Source of the DNA: Candidatus Aerophobota bacterium
Lineage (GTDB): Bacteria > Aerophobota > Aerophobia > Aerophobales > B47-G16
DNA length: 6,061 bases
Direction of reading: 5' to 3'
NCBI GenBank assembly: GCA_003648815.1
Contig: QMPZ01000100.1
Coordinates: 1-6,061 of the forward strand
Below, piece by piece: positions 1 to 6,061 of the stretch; the first letter of the stretch is position 1, and every line of letters starts with the position of its first letter. The notes below the pieces were generated by a model. That model saw nothing but the letters and a program-made list of their open reading frames with translations, was not told the DNA's origin and searched no databases. Both the position numbers and the translations under genes were made by a program.

Positions 1-958
1 GTCGGATGGAGCGCACGTTTTCTTCTGTAAACACCTCGCCTGCCTTCATGTCTTTCACGACGAACAATGACCGGCGGAAGACGCGGCTCTTCGCTTCCTG
101 CTCCTCTACCTCATACCGCACTTCGCCTAATGCCTTCTCAGCTGTCCGAATTGCTTCCACCATCGCCTTAAATTCGTGAGGCTCCAGGGAAAAGGCACTA
201 TCCGGTCCGGGAACATCCCTCGAGAGCGTGAAGTGCTTCTCCACAATGCATGCCCCTAATGCCACCGCCGCCACTGGCACGGCTATGCCGAGCGTATGGT
301 CGGAAAGACCAACGGGCACTCCAAACGCTTCAGCGAGGTGTGGAATGGTACGAAGGTTCATCTCCTCTGGAGGAGCCGGATAGGCACTGGTGCATTTTAA
401 AAGTGCAATCTGTGTGGCCCCAGCTCTTTGGGCTGTCTGGACAGCTTCCTCGATTTCGCTCAGCGTGGCCATCCCTGTTGAGATGATAAGTGGTTTACCT
501 GTCCGCGCCATCCTCTCAATAAGCGGGATGTCCACAATTTCAAACGATGCCACTTTGTGGACCGGCACTCCCATCTCCTCCAGGAAGTCAACCGCTGTAG
601 GATCATAGGCGGTTGAAAAAAGGTCAATCCCTATCTCATCTGCAATCTTTTTCAGCTTCGGCTGCCATTCCCAGGGCATACAGGCTTCGCTGTAGAGATC
701 ATAAAGGGTGCGACCAGCCCAAAGGGTTCCCTCACCATGGCGGAATAAATCAGCATCAACGTTAATTGTCACGGTATCAGGTGTATAAGTTTGCAATTTA
801 ACCGCATCAGCACCGACTTCTTTAGCCTTGTTGATTAACTCAACCGCACGGCCAAAACTCTGACAATGGTTTGCTGATAACTCAGCAACAATATAAGTGG
901 GATACCCTGTCCCAATTCGTCGCCGATTGACCTCAATAAAAGGGCTTTCAGTAAGCAT
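1..958 (-). CDS. pseI: Pseudaminic acid synthase PseI (3' end cut off by window edge)
   Basis: Cytosolic enzyme that condenses 2,4-diacetamido-2,4,6-trideoxy-altropyranose with phosphoenolpyruvate to make pseudaminic acid. I translated this frame by hand: 319 codons from the ATG at 958 stay open to the window edge. Residues 1-270 form the NeuB TIM barrel, with IVAELSANH (23-31), DAVKLQTYTP (51-60), DLFSTAYD (112-119), STGMATLSE (160-168), GLSDHTLG (217-224) and EKHFTLSR (240-247). His221 and His242 match the metal-binding histidines known in NeuB. FEIVDIPLI (139-147) and DSAFSLEP (253-260) are the PseI-type versions of motifs that differ in sialic acid synthases. The C-terminal SAF (antifreeze-like) domain begins near 293; about 30 residues should be missing against the usual ~350. 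An ATG at 961 is also in frame, but it lies only 2 nt from the Shine-Dalgarno site against 5 nt for 958. The gene overlaps the HAD gene by 11 nt. A legionaminic or sialic acid synthase is the less likely alternative. Confidence 0.93.
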   Translation of the reverse strand, partial: MLTESPFIEVNRRRIGTGYPTYIVAELSANHCQSFGRAVELINKAKEVGADAVKLQTYTPDTVTINVDADLFRHGEGTLWAGRTLYDLYSEACMPWEWQPKLKKIADEIGIDLFSTAYDPTAVDFLEEMGVPVHKVASFEIVDIPLIERMARTGKPLIISTGMATLSEIEEAVQTAQRAGATQIALLKCTSAYPAPPEEMNLRTIPHLAEAFGVPVGLSDHTLGIAVPVAAVALGACIVEKHFTLSRDVPGPDSAFSLEPHEFKAMVEAIRTAEKALGEVRYEVEEQEAKSRVFRRSLFVVKDMKAGEVFTEENVRSIR

Positions 959-1637
959 CATATCCCCCTTCAATTATGCCTAAAATTTCTCTCAGTCCTT
1001 TAACGATAAACTTAGCCTTGGCAGCTCCAGAAATTATATCTATGGAGTTTTTCTGCATTGAACGGTTCACTTGAATGGTCAACATTCCTAAAGAATTAGG
1101 GCCAAGAAAGTCTTTAGAAGCATCATCGCCGACATACGTAGCCTCTGATGGGTGCACTTGCAAAAAATCAAGAGCCGCTTTGTAGGGAATAACAGAGGGT
1201 TTCCAACATTCTTTCCCCATTTCGTCAGTGCATATAATTACATCAAAAAGCTTATCCAAACCTAAGGCGGTGATTTTGTTTCTCTGGACAGAAGCCATTC
1301 CATCTGTTACTATTCCCAAGAGCATATTGCGCTGCCTCAAATATTCAAGTATAGGTAGGACATCTTCATATAAACAGATAGTTGGACAATGTGAACGGTA
1401 AAGATACACTAGCAGCTTTACCCTCTCTTCTGTATATAAATTTAGCTCGTGAAGCAAGGTGTCAAAAACTTTCCCCCTTCCATCTCTCTGCAAAATGTGA
1501 AGCATTTGGGCAAAGAGAGCATTCTCATCAAAATGATACCTTGGACTGAGGTAACGAGCTATGCTCCTAAAACCGCTTTTCACAAATTCAATCTCGGGGT
1601 ATAAAGTATCATCGAGATCAAATAACACAGCCTTCAT
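948..1637 (-). CDS. HAD-superfamily hydrolase (phosphatase-like)
   Basis: A 229-residue haloacid-dehalogenase-fold protein, probably a soluble phosphatase acting on a small phosphorylated metabolite. All four HAD motifs are present. Motif I is FDLDDTLY, with the nucleophile Asp7 and general acid/base Asp9; motif II is IVTDG with Thr111; motif III is Lys146 in WKPS; motif IV is YVGDDASKD (168-176) with acidic residues at 171, 172 and 176. Residues about 15-95 form a helical C1-type cap. No signal peptide or membrane segment is visible. The start overlaps the ATP-grasp stop by 4 nt (ATGA) and has a good Shine-Dalgarno site. The substrate is unknown: PseI releases an unphosphorylated sugar acid, so the core pathway gives this enzyme no obvious job. 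Pairing with the ATP-grasp gene suggests the two act in one side-branch, for example making or trimming a substituent. The family call is firm and the function is open. Confidence 0.92.
   Translation of the reverse strand: MKAVLFDLDDTLYPEIEFVKSGFRSIARYLSPRYHFDENALFAQMLHILQRDGRGKVFDTLLHELNLYTEERVKLLVYLYRSHCPTICLYEDVLPILEYLRQRNMLLGIVTDGMASVQRNKITALGLDKLFDVIICTDEMGKECWKPSVIPYKAALDFLQVHPSEATYVGDDASKDFLGPNSLGMLTIQVNRSMQKNSIDIISGAAKAKFIVKGLREILGIIEGGYDAY
964..970 (-). promoter_or_regulatory. Ribosome binding site of pseI, inside the HAD gene
   Basis: AAGGGGG lies 5 nt before the ATG at 958 and only 2 nt before the ATG at 961, which favours 958 as the start. The site lies within the last codons of the upstream HAD gene, so pseI translation is probably coupled to it. 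Confidence 0.6.
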
Positions 1638-2596
1638 AGGAACTCCTTCTTCGTAAGTGATTTTGCATCTAGAAACAAATCTTCAGTATATCGCAGCATA
1701 ACATAATTATCCTTAAACTCTCCAATCATAGGCTTCAACCTCTCTCCTTTTAGCAATTTTATAAGAAAAAGAGGGGTGAACGCTCCGGCTGCAAATCCGA
1801 GGTGAGCAGCACCACCAAAACGAGGATTTACTTCGATGAATTTAACTATACCTTTGTCGAGGAAACATTGAATCGTGTTGTGACCTATTAATCTTAACTC
1901 TCTTGCCAACCGAATAGCTTCTTGAATAAGTACAGAATTTTTAGTTGTTTTACTGACAAAGGATTCCCCCCCAAAGATGTAGATGCGTTCACGTGGCACC
2001 ACAGATATCACTCTTCCTGAAAAATCAGCAAAAAGATCTATAGTGTATTCAGGAGCTTGAATAAATTCTTGAATAATCACATCAGGTATTTGTTTTATTA
2101 ATATCTTTAGCTCCTCTTGTGAATTAACACGAATTGCTTGACGGCTTCCCTTCCCATACCGTGGTTTAACGAATAAAGGGAATTTGGATTTATTATAATC
2201 ATAGCTTTCAGGGATAGCAAAGCCTTTTTCTTGACAGAACTCGATGAACAATTTCTTATCTTGGCAGACCCTCACAACATCCGGATCTGGAACCATCACA
2301 AAGGTGCCAACATCTGCGAATTCATCTTTATGCTCAGCAAAAAATGGGAGCTCTTCATCTCGAGTGGGTATAAGGAGTCTGATCCTTAATTTTTTACATA
2401 AATCTAGCATTATTGTTAGGAATTCCGGCTTATTGCTTGGAGGTACGAGGTAATGTTCATCAGCAAAATACAAGGCAGGGGCAAATGGACTTATATCTAC
2501 TGCAATGACTTTCCCCTCTCCTTCCTGTGCCAGTGCTTGCTGGAAGGCACGAATCAAATTCACTTTCCGGGATGCACTTGTAATTAAGATATTCAT
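1634..2596 (-). CDS. ATP-grasp ligase, carbamoyl-phosphate-synthase-like
   Basis: A 320-residue ATP-grasp protein. Members of this fold join a carboxylate to an amine or thiol through an acyl-phosphate. Residues 1-110 form a Rossmann-like pre-ATP-grasp domain (MNILITSASRK at the start, LIPTRDEELP at 75-84), as in the CarB and PylC families. The ATP-grasp domain covers about 112-300. It has Lys144 in FVKPRYGKGSR with the glycine-rich loop 148-150, the adenine-side segment VIIQEFIQAPEYTID (173-187) with Glu177 and Glu183, and the metal-binding EVNPRFGG (255-262) with Glu255 and Asn257. No catalytic loss is evident. The start overlaps the broken methyltransferase stop (ATGA), and the end overlaps the HAD start in the same way. 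Inference: given its place between pseG and pseI, it could attach an amino acid or other acyl group to an amino sugar. The substrate cannot be read from the sequence. Parts of the gene are markedly AT-rich (2041-2100 about 27% GC). Confidence 0.9.
   Translation of the reverse strand: MNILITSASRKVNLIRAFQQALAQEGEGKVIAVDISPFAPALYFADEHYLVPPSNKPEFLTIMLDLCKKLRIRLLIPTRDEELPFFAEHKDEFADVGTFVMVPDPDVVRVCQDKKLFIEFCQEKGFAIPESYDYNKSKFPLFVKPRYGKGSRQAIRVNSQEELKILIKQIPDVIIQEFIQAPEYTIDLFADFSGRVISVVPRERIYIFGGESFVSKTTKNSVLIQEAIRLARELRLIGHNTIQCFLDKGIVKFIEVNPRFGGAAHLGFAAGAFTPLFLIKLLKGERLKPMIGEFKDNYVMLRYTEDLFLDAKSLTKKEFL
1643..1648 (-). promoter_or_regulatory. Ribosome binding site of the HAD hydrolase gene
   Basis: AAGGAG lies 5 nt upstream of the ATG at 1637, within the last codons of the ATP-grasp gene. 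It supports this start, which gives a protein beginning directly with the HAD motif I strand, and it is the best Shine-Dalgarno match in the window. Confidence 0.65.
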
Positions 2597-3494
2597 TCCC
2601 TTTTAACCTCCGCAAAAACCAAGCAATCCCGGCCAACTCCAATTTCAGCCAACGCTATATATATACGACGCCTCAATTCCCCAGGAATAGACATCTCAAA
2701 ACGTACCCTTTTTTGGTAACATTTACTTCCGACTTCTGGATTACCCACGTAGTCATCTCCCATAAGCAGAAATAACTCCATCGGGAAACTCCCTTGCGAG
2801 TGAATGACTTTAAAGCCGAGTCGCTCCAAAAGAGCGTGTAATGAGCGGAAATTAAAATAGTTGATATGGTCGGGAATAGCTATTCCACCAGGGCTTCTTG
2901 TTCAGTTGTTTTTGAGCAGCTAACTGTAATTCATTAAAATCGTTAGGCACTTGAATTACAATCATACCCGTATTAGTCAGTAAATTCTTAACTAGACTCA
3001 AAAATTCAACAGGATTGGGGATATGCTCTAACACGTGTAATAATGTAACAATGTTAAATGTAGATGAATACTGAGGGTATTTTGATAGGAACTCCTCAAT
3101 GCTTAAATTATAAACTTCTAAGCCTTTGCTTTTAGCAATAGCAACTCTGAATCAAGACCCACAGCCTCCCATCCATGCTGCTTCATGAAAGCATAAATTC
3201 ACTTGTCCCGCAACCTATACCTAATAGGCGCTTAGAAATCAGGTTGCCTTTTTGCTCTAACACCGCCAGTATATCTGAATACAGCGATGAACTAAGCCAA
3301 GAGTGCTCTCTATCTGCCTCTTCTCCGTCCGTCATAAGCTTATGAACATCGGGGGCGCGTTTTCCCTTGCGAACAAGGTTATAATACTGGCTCTGATAGA
3401 ATTTTGTAATCTCTCTCTCCTTAGGTATTGGGTCAAGCCGTCTGTACCCGTAATCAGGATCTTGAATAATGCGGTATTTCTCAGCATTACTCAT
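2593..3494 (-). pseudogene. SAM-dependent class I methyltransferase, broken by three frameshifts
   Basis: Pieces of one methyltransferase of about 300 residues lie in order but in different frames. The first frame runs from the ATG at 3494 to a TGA at 3183-3185 (103 residues), ending in the SAM-binding motif I (LLGIGCGTSEF). Reading then continues in a second frame from about 3187 (FMKQHGWEAVGLD, 3187-3151), in a third from about 3145 (VAIAKSKGLEV, then the LHVLEHIPNP motif near 3040-3011 and IVIQVPND), and back in the second frame from about 2884 (IAIPDHINYF, then LLERLGFKVI) to the TGA at 2593. The first break fits loss of one T in a run near 3187, the second a net -1 near 3145-3155, and the third an extra A at 2883-2884 after the KPWW codons. 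With these undone, the length becomes divisible by three. Motif I reads G-I-G-C-G-T-S where D-I-G-C-G-T-G is usual. It was probably a sugar or small-molecule methyltransferase. Sequencing error is the alternative. Confidence 0.85.
2607..2611 (-). promoter_or_regulatory. Ribosome binding site of the ATP-grasp gene
   Basis: GGAGG lies 10 nt upstream of the ATG at 2596, a slightly long spacing; a second purine run, AAAAGGGA, abuts the start. A strong site here matters because the upstream methyltransferase frame is broken, so ribosomes terminating early there could not couple into this gene and it would need its own initiation. Confidence 0.5.
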
Positions 3495-4456
3495 TGTCTA
3501 ACCCCCTGACCTGCGCTATTTTGCTCAAATTCTATTATCATCTTAATACCCTCTTCGAGGCGAGTAGGTGGAGCCCATCCGGTCATCTGCTTCAACTTTG
3601 TCAAATCGGCACAACTGGCTTCAAAAGGCTCCTTTATACCAAGATCCCGTATTCTCAACTGGCCTACGTTCTCACCGATACAATCTAAAACCTCCTGGAT
3701 GCTCCTTGCAGCACCAGAACCAAGGTTTACAGCTCCCTCGGCGTTGGGGCTTTCTGCAAGTCTTAGCAACCCCTCAGCGACGTCCCTAGCAAATATAAAA
3801 TCAAAACAGTTCTGCTTGTTGTATACCTCAATATCTTGACCAGACAAAGCAGCACGAACCCATCTGGAAACCACATCCCTTGAACCGCAACCATAGACAC
3901 GAAATATACGGGCATAGATGCTACGCAGCGATAAATTAACGACTTCTTTTACAAATTCGATTTCTTCTTCTGTATAGTGTTTCGCCGCTCCGCAAAGATT
4001 TCGAGGCGCTATACGGTCATCTTCCTTCAAGTAAGTCACATCACGGAATGAGGGTGAAAGATAAAGAGAAGGTGAGTAAACAAGATAACTGGAAGCGAAT
4101 ACAAGTACTTCTAAGTCGGGCATTTCCTTTGCAAGATCAACAATCCGATGACTGAGCAGGACATTGTCGTGCCAGTTTATGTCCCAAAATTCAGGAGATT
4201 CTTTGGACCTTTCAAATGAAGCAGCCAGGTGGAAAATTATCTGGGGTTGAAAATCATGCAACTCATCCAAGCTATCTTTAGCCAAATCTTTTTGAATGTG
4301 CAAAACCCCTGCCCAATCTCCCTTGGGCAAAGGCTGTCGGTCTACCGAGAAGATGCTCGCTCCCTTCCCAATGAGTAATTTAAGAAGCTCGCGTCCAATG
4401 ACACCTGCTCCTCCTGTAACAAGAACCCGCTTGTCCTTGATGAGACTCTCTTTCAT
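3491..4456 (-). CDS. NAD-dependent epimerase/dehydratase, extended SDR, with altered catalytic Tyr
   Basis: A 321-residue extended short-chain dehydrogenase/reductase of the nucleotide-sugar epimerase/dehydratase family. The Rossmann motif TGGAGVIG (14-21) binds NAD(P); Asp39 after the second strand (SVDRQ) suggests NAD. IIFHLAA (73-79) is the usual strand-4 motif, and ASSYLVY (121-127) supplies the catalytic Ser region. The expected YxxxK pair is changed: residues 155-159 read C-G-A-A-K in the setting PRNLCGAAKHYTEE, so Lys159 is kept but the Tyr is Cys (codon TGC at 3994-3992, one transition from TAC). RIFRVYG (184-190) and FIFARDVAEGLL (220-231) are typical C-terminal substrate-domain segments. 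The start overlaps the pseG stop and the end overlaps the methyltransferase start, both as ATGA. It probably once remodelled a nucleotide-linked or free sugar in this cluster. With Cys155 it may be inactive or may catalyse a different step. Confidence 0.88.
   Translation of the reverse strand: MKESLIKDKRVLVTGGAGVIGRELLKLLIGKGASIFSVDRQPLPKGDWAGVLHIQKDLAKDSLDELHDFQPQIIFHLAASFERSKESPEFWDINWHDNVLLSHRIVDLAKEMPDLEVLVFASSYLVYSPSLYLSPSFRDVTYLKEDDRIAPRNLCGAAKHYTEEEIEFVKEVVNLSLRSIYARIFRVYGCGSRDVVSRWVRAALSGQDIEVYNKQNCFDFIFARDVAEGLLRLAESPNAEGAVNLGSGAARSIQEVLDCIGENVGQLRIRDLGIKEPFEASCADLTKLKQMTGWAPPTRLEEGIKMIIEFEQNSAGQGVRQ
3502..3507 (-). promoter_or_regulatory. Ribosome binding site of the broken methyltransferase gene
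   Basis: AGGGGG lies 7 nt upstream of the ATG at 3494, within the end of the epimerase gene. It supports that ATG as the original start and shows that the translation signal remains although the reading frame is broken. Confidence 0.5.
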
Positions 4457-5511
4457 TTTTGCCCTTTCCTGGTTGAAAGATGCTCCAAAACACGATCGCA
4501 GCCAGCGCCGTCTACGAAATGGCGGCTCAGTGTGGCCATATTTCTACGCACCTCTTCATCCTGTATAAGCTCGTTCAGGGCTTTCGTGAGCTGATGTGCA
4601 TAAAGCCGATTGAACCAGCCCATGCTAGCAAACAGCCCGTATTTCTCCACACCACTTGATAGGAACTCCTCGATAGGTGTGGTTATGACCACCATAGTGG
4701 GAACACCCATAAATGCCAGCTCCCAAACCGTGGTTCCGGCTGAGGACACCGCCACATCCGCCCAGGCCATAAGCTTTGGCATATTCTTTACATTGCGGAC
4801 CAAGCGAACAGGAATACAGCTTTGCCTGGTCGCTTCTTCCAGCGTATCGGCGTGGGGGTTGCTTGCGCCAATAACAACAGTCACCTCCAAATCAGAGATA
4901 TCTGCCCTTTGAAGGGCCTGGATTATTTTAAGTGTTACGTTTTCAGGGTCACTGCCTCCAAGTGTGACCAGCACCTTTTTGGCAATGTCGGGAATCTCCC
5001 GCTTCCATCCTTTCCACTTCAAAAACTCTCGGCGAAGGAGGACATATTTTGTGCCCAACAGCAGTCTGGTATAGGGTTCACAATGGTAGCTTAAATCCTC
5101 GGCATGAAGGTTCTGATTGAGCACGATGTCAGCGTAGTAATGGTTCAGATGAGCCATATCATCTATCACAAGCAGACGATTACCGGCATCTTTTATTCGC
5201 TTCTGGTAAACTTCATCAAAATGATAACCATCAAGCACCACCCAAGCATCAGGATGTCCGGCTATAACGTTTTTCGTAACCTCCCAATCGCCAGGCTCAG
5301 GATATGAAGAAGATAGCAAATGAACCTCAAATCCCTCCTCCCGGAGCCGTTCAAGCAAGCCCTCATTCCGGCAGGCGGTGATGAAAGCGACTTCGCCACC
5401 GGCATCCTTCCAGGCCTGTGCCAGTGCCAGACAGCGCATCAGGTGGCCGGTGCCGATCTTGGTGCTGGCATCGGCGCGGATCAATAGAATTTTTCCCGTT
5501 ATCTTTGTCAT
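4453..5511 (-). CDS. pseG: UDP-2,4-diacetamido-2,4,6-trideoxy-altropyranose hydrolase PseG
   Basis: A 352-residue cytosolic GT-B-fold hydrolase that releases UDP from the pseudaminic acid precursor, giving the substrate of PseI. The N-terminal half carries the family hallmark RADASTKIGTGHLMRCLALA (12-31), whose His23 corresponds to the conserved catalytic histidine of PseG. LDGYHFD (93-99), LVIDDMAH (114-121) and LNQNLHAEDL (131-140) follow. The C-terminal half has LVTLGGSDPENVT (181-193) and SSAGTTVWELAFMGVPTM (256-273), the MurG-like nucleotide-binding segment. It is longer than the Campylobacter enzyme (about 274 residues) but within the range seen in other bacteria. The Asn-Gln pair that many PseG proteins carry just after the GVP motif is not evident; residues 279-284 read P-I-E-E-F-L. 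The start overlaps the cytidylyltransferase stop (ATGA) and has only a weak purine stretch upstream, so translational coupling is likely. Codons are GC-richer than in the downstream block. Confidence 0.93.
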   Translation of the reverse strand: MTKITGKILLIRADASTKIGTGHLMRCLALAQAWKDAGGEVAFITACRNEGLLERLREEGFEVHLLSSSYPEPGDWEVTKNVIAGHPDAWVVLDGYHFDEVYQKRIKDAGNRLLVIDDMAHLNHYYADIVLNQNLHAEDLSYHCEPYTRLLLGTKYVLLRREFLKWKGWKREIPDIAKKVLVTLGGSDPENVTLKIIQALQRADISDLEVTVVIGASNPHADTLEEATRQSCIPVRLVRNVKNMPKLMAWADVAVSSAGTTVWELAFMGVPTMVVITTPIEEFLSSGVEKYGLFASMGWFNRLYAHQLTKALNELIQDEEVRRNMATLSRHFVDGAGCDRVLEHLSTRKGQK

Positions 5512-6061
5512 GGCACTTCTTTCTGTTTCACACTTTTATTGATTTCCAGCCACTCCGGATGCTCCTCCAGCAGATCAAGCACCTCACGCCAGGAGAAGTG
5601 ATCATGCTCAAAGTGATTATAAATACGGCGGACAAATTCTAAGTCTTCCCGGGTATCTACAGTCCATCGCATATGAGACAGGTCTTTCTCATTGGTAACG
5701 GCTTTAAGTTTAAATTTCTCAGGCGCCCGGCGGATATACGGTGTCACATGTTCACGCCAAGCGGAATTTTTGTCTTCTTGCCAGGCACGCTCCAGTGTTT
5801 TGAAAGTCATCGCTTCAACATCTATCCCACGTGGAAAAGTTCTCGGGGGAAGCGTATTACTAACGTAATCAAGCGAGCCATCTTTTAGTAGTTCTTGAAC
5901 AACCAAATCGATGATCTCCGGGTCAATTAAGGGACAGTCGGACGTGATGCGCACCACGATGTCAGCGTGATGCCTTTTCGCTGCCTGGTAGTAACGGTCG
6001 AGGACATCGTCTTCGCTGCCACGAAAGTGTGCCCAGCCACGGGAGCTGCACAACCCAACAA
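5508..6061 (-). CDS. SpsF-type cytidylyltransferase (5' end cut off by window edge)
   Basis: The C-terminal 183 codons of a nucleotidyltransferase of the SpsF group (spore coat polysaccharide/acylneuraminate cytidylyltransferase-like, GT-A fold). Such proteins stand in for PseF in many pseudaminic and legionaminic clusters and would form the CMP-activated sugar acid. Recognisable segments are HFRGSEDDVLDRYYQAA, then VVRITSDCPLIDPEIID with the acidic metal-binding site, REHVTPYIRR, and HMRWTVDTREDLEFVRRIY near the C terminus. The frame is open to the right edge at 6061, so the true start and roughly 60-75 N-terminal residues, including the nucleotide-binding loop, are outside the window. A TTG at 6053 could be read as a start but lies inside the conserved domain, so it is not credible. 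The stop overlaps the pseG start by 4 nt. SpsF-type is chosen over classic PseF from the FRGSEDDVLDRYYQAA and WTVDT signatures; the activated sugar is inferred from the neighbours. Confidence 0.9.
   Translation of the reverse strand, partial: VGLCSSRGWAHFRGSEDDVLDRYYQAAKRHHADIVVRITSDCPLIDPEIIDLVVQELLKDGSLDYVSNTLPPRTFPRGIDVEAMTFKTLERAWQEDKNSAWREHVTPYIRRAPEKFKLKAVTNEKDLSHMRWTVDTREDLEFVRRIYNHFEHDHFSWREVLDLLEEHPEWLEINKSVKQKEVP

Noticed and set aside
1..958. Sialic acid (NeuB) or legionaminic acid synthase instead of PseI
   Set aside because: The FEIVDIPLI and DSAFSLEP segments match PseI-type sequences, and a clear PseG sits upstream in the same operon.
2460..2642. A 60-codon minus-strand frame across the methyltransferase/ATP-grasp junction
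   Set aside because: It is out of frame with both genes and overlaps the conserved N terminus of the ATP-grasp protein; there is no sign of a real product.
2851..3187. Programmed ribosomal frameshifting to join the methyltransferase pieces
   Set aside because: Three shifts in mixed directions would be needed, no slippery heptamer with a downstream structure is evident, and the conserved SAM motif is itself degraded. Mutation or error is simpler.
4610..4912. A 100-codon open frame on the plus strand opposite pseG
   Set aside because: It lies wholly antisense to conserved pseG motifs, and its translation resembles no family I know. The same applies to the other plus-strand open frames, such as 250-486, 3303-3509, 4296-4568 and 5418-5642.
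1..6061. Insertion sequence, transposase, CRISPR array, tRNA, or rho-independent terminator
   Set aside because: No transposase motifs, terminal inverted repeats, regularly spaced repeats, tRNA-like segments or GC-hairpin plus T-run were found. The window is continuous overlapping coding sequence or gene remnant, so there is no intergenic space for a promoter either.

Overview
The window is one dense minus-strand gene cluster, read from right (upstream) to left, for making and decorating a nonulosonic acid of the pseudaminic-acid type. Seven genes follow one another with no intergenic base: an SpsF-type cytidylyltransferase (5' end outside the window), pseG, an NAD-dependent epimerase/dehydratase (extended SDR), a SAM-dependent methyltransferase broken by frameshifts, an ATP-grasp ligase, a HAD-family hydrolase, and pseI (3' end outside the window). 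No plus-strand gene, RNA gene, mobile element, CRISPR array or terminator is supported, and no stretch over 300 bases lacks a gene or gene remnant.

How the genes fit together: PseG removes UDP from the 2,4-diacetamido-trideoxy sugar. PseI condenses the freed sugar with phosphoenolpyruvate to give pseudaminic acid. The cytidylyltransferase would activate the acid with CMP for transfer, typically to flagellin or a surface polysaccharide. The first enzymes of the pathway (dehydratase PseB, aminotransferase PseC, acetyltransferase PseH) are not here; they may lie beyond the right edge or elsewhere. Between pseG and pseI sits a four-gene block (SDR, methyltransferase, ATP-grasp, HAD) that the basic pathway does not need and that could make or modify an unusual sugar or acyl substituent.

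The block also shows signs of decay or recent arrival. The methyltransferase carries three frame changes and an altered SAM-binding motif, the SDR has Cys where the catalytic Tyr of the YxxxK motif should be, and base composition falls from about 50-65% GC in the flanking pse genes to about 27-40% in stretches of the methyltransferase, ATP-grasp and HAD genes.

Organism: a bacterium with purine-rich Shine-Dalgarno sites, moderate mixed GC and an SpsF-type transferase. A Firmicute (clostridial or Peptococcaceae-like) or another anaerobe with a surface-glycan or flagellar glycosylation island fits, but the sequence alone does not settle the taxon.
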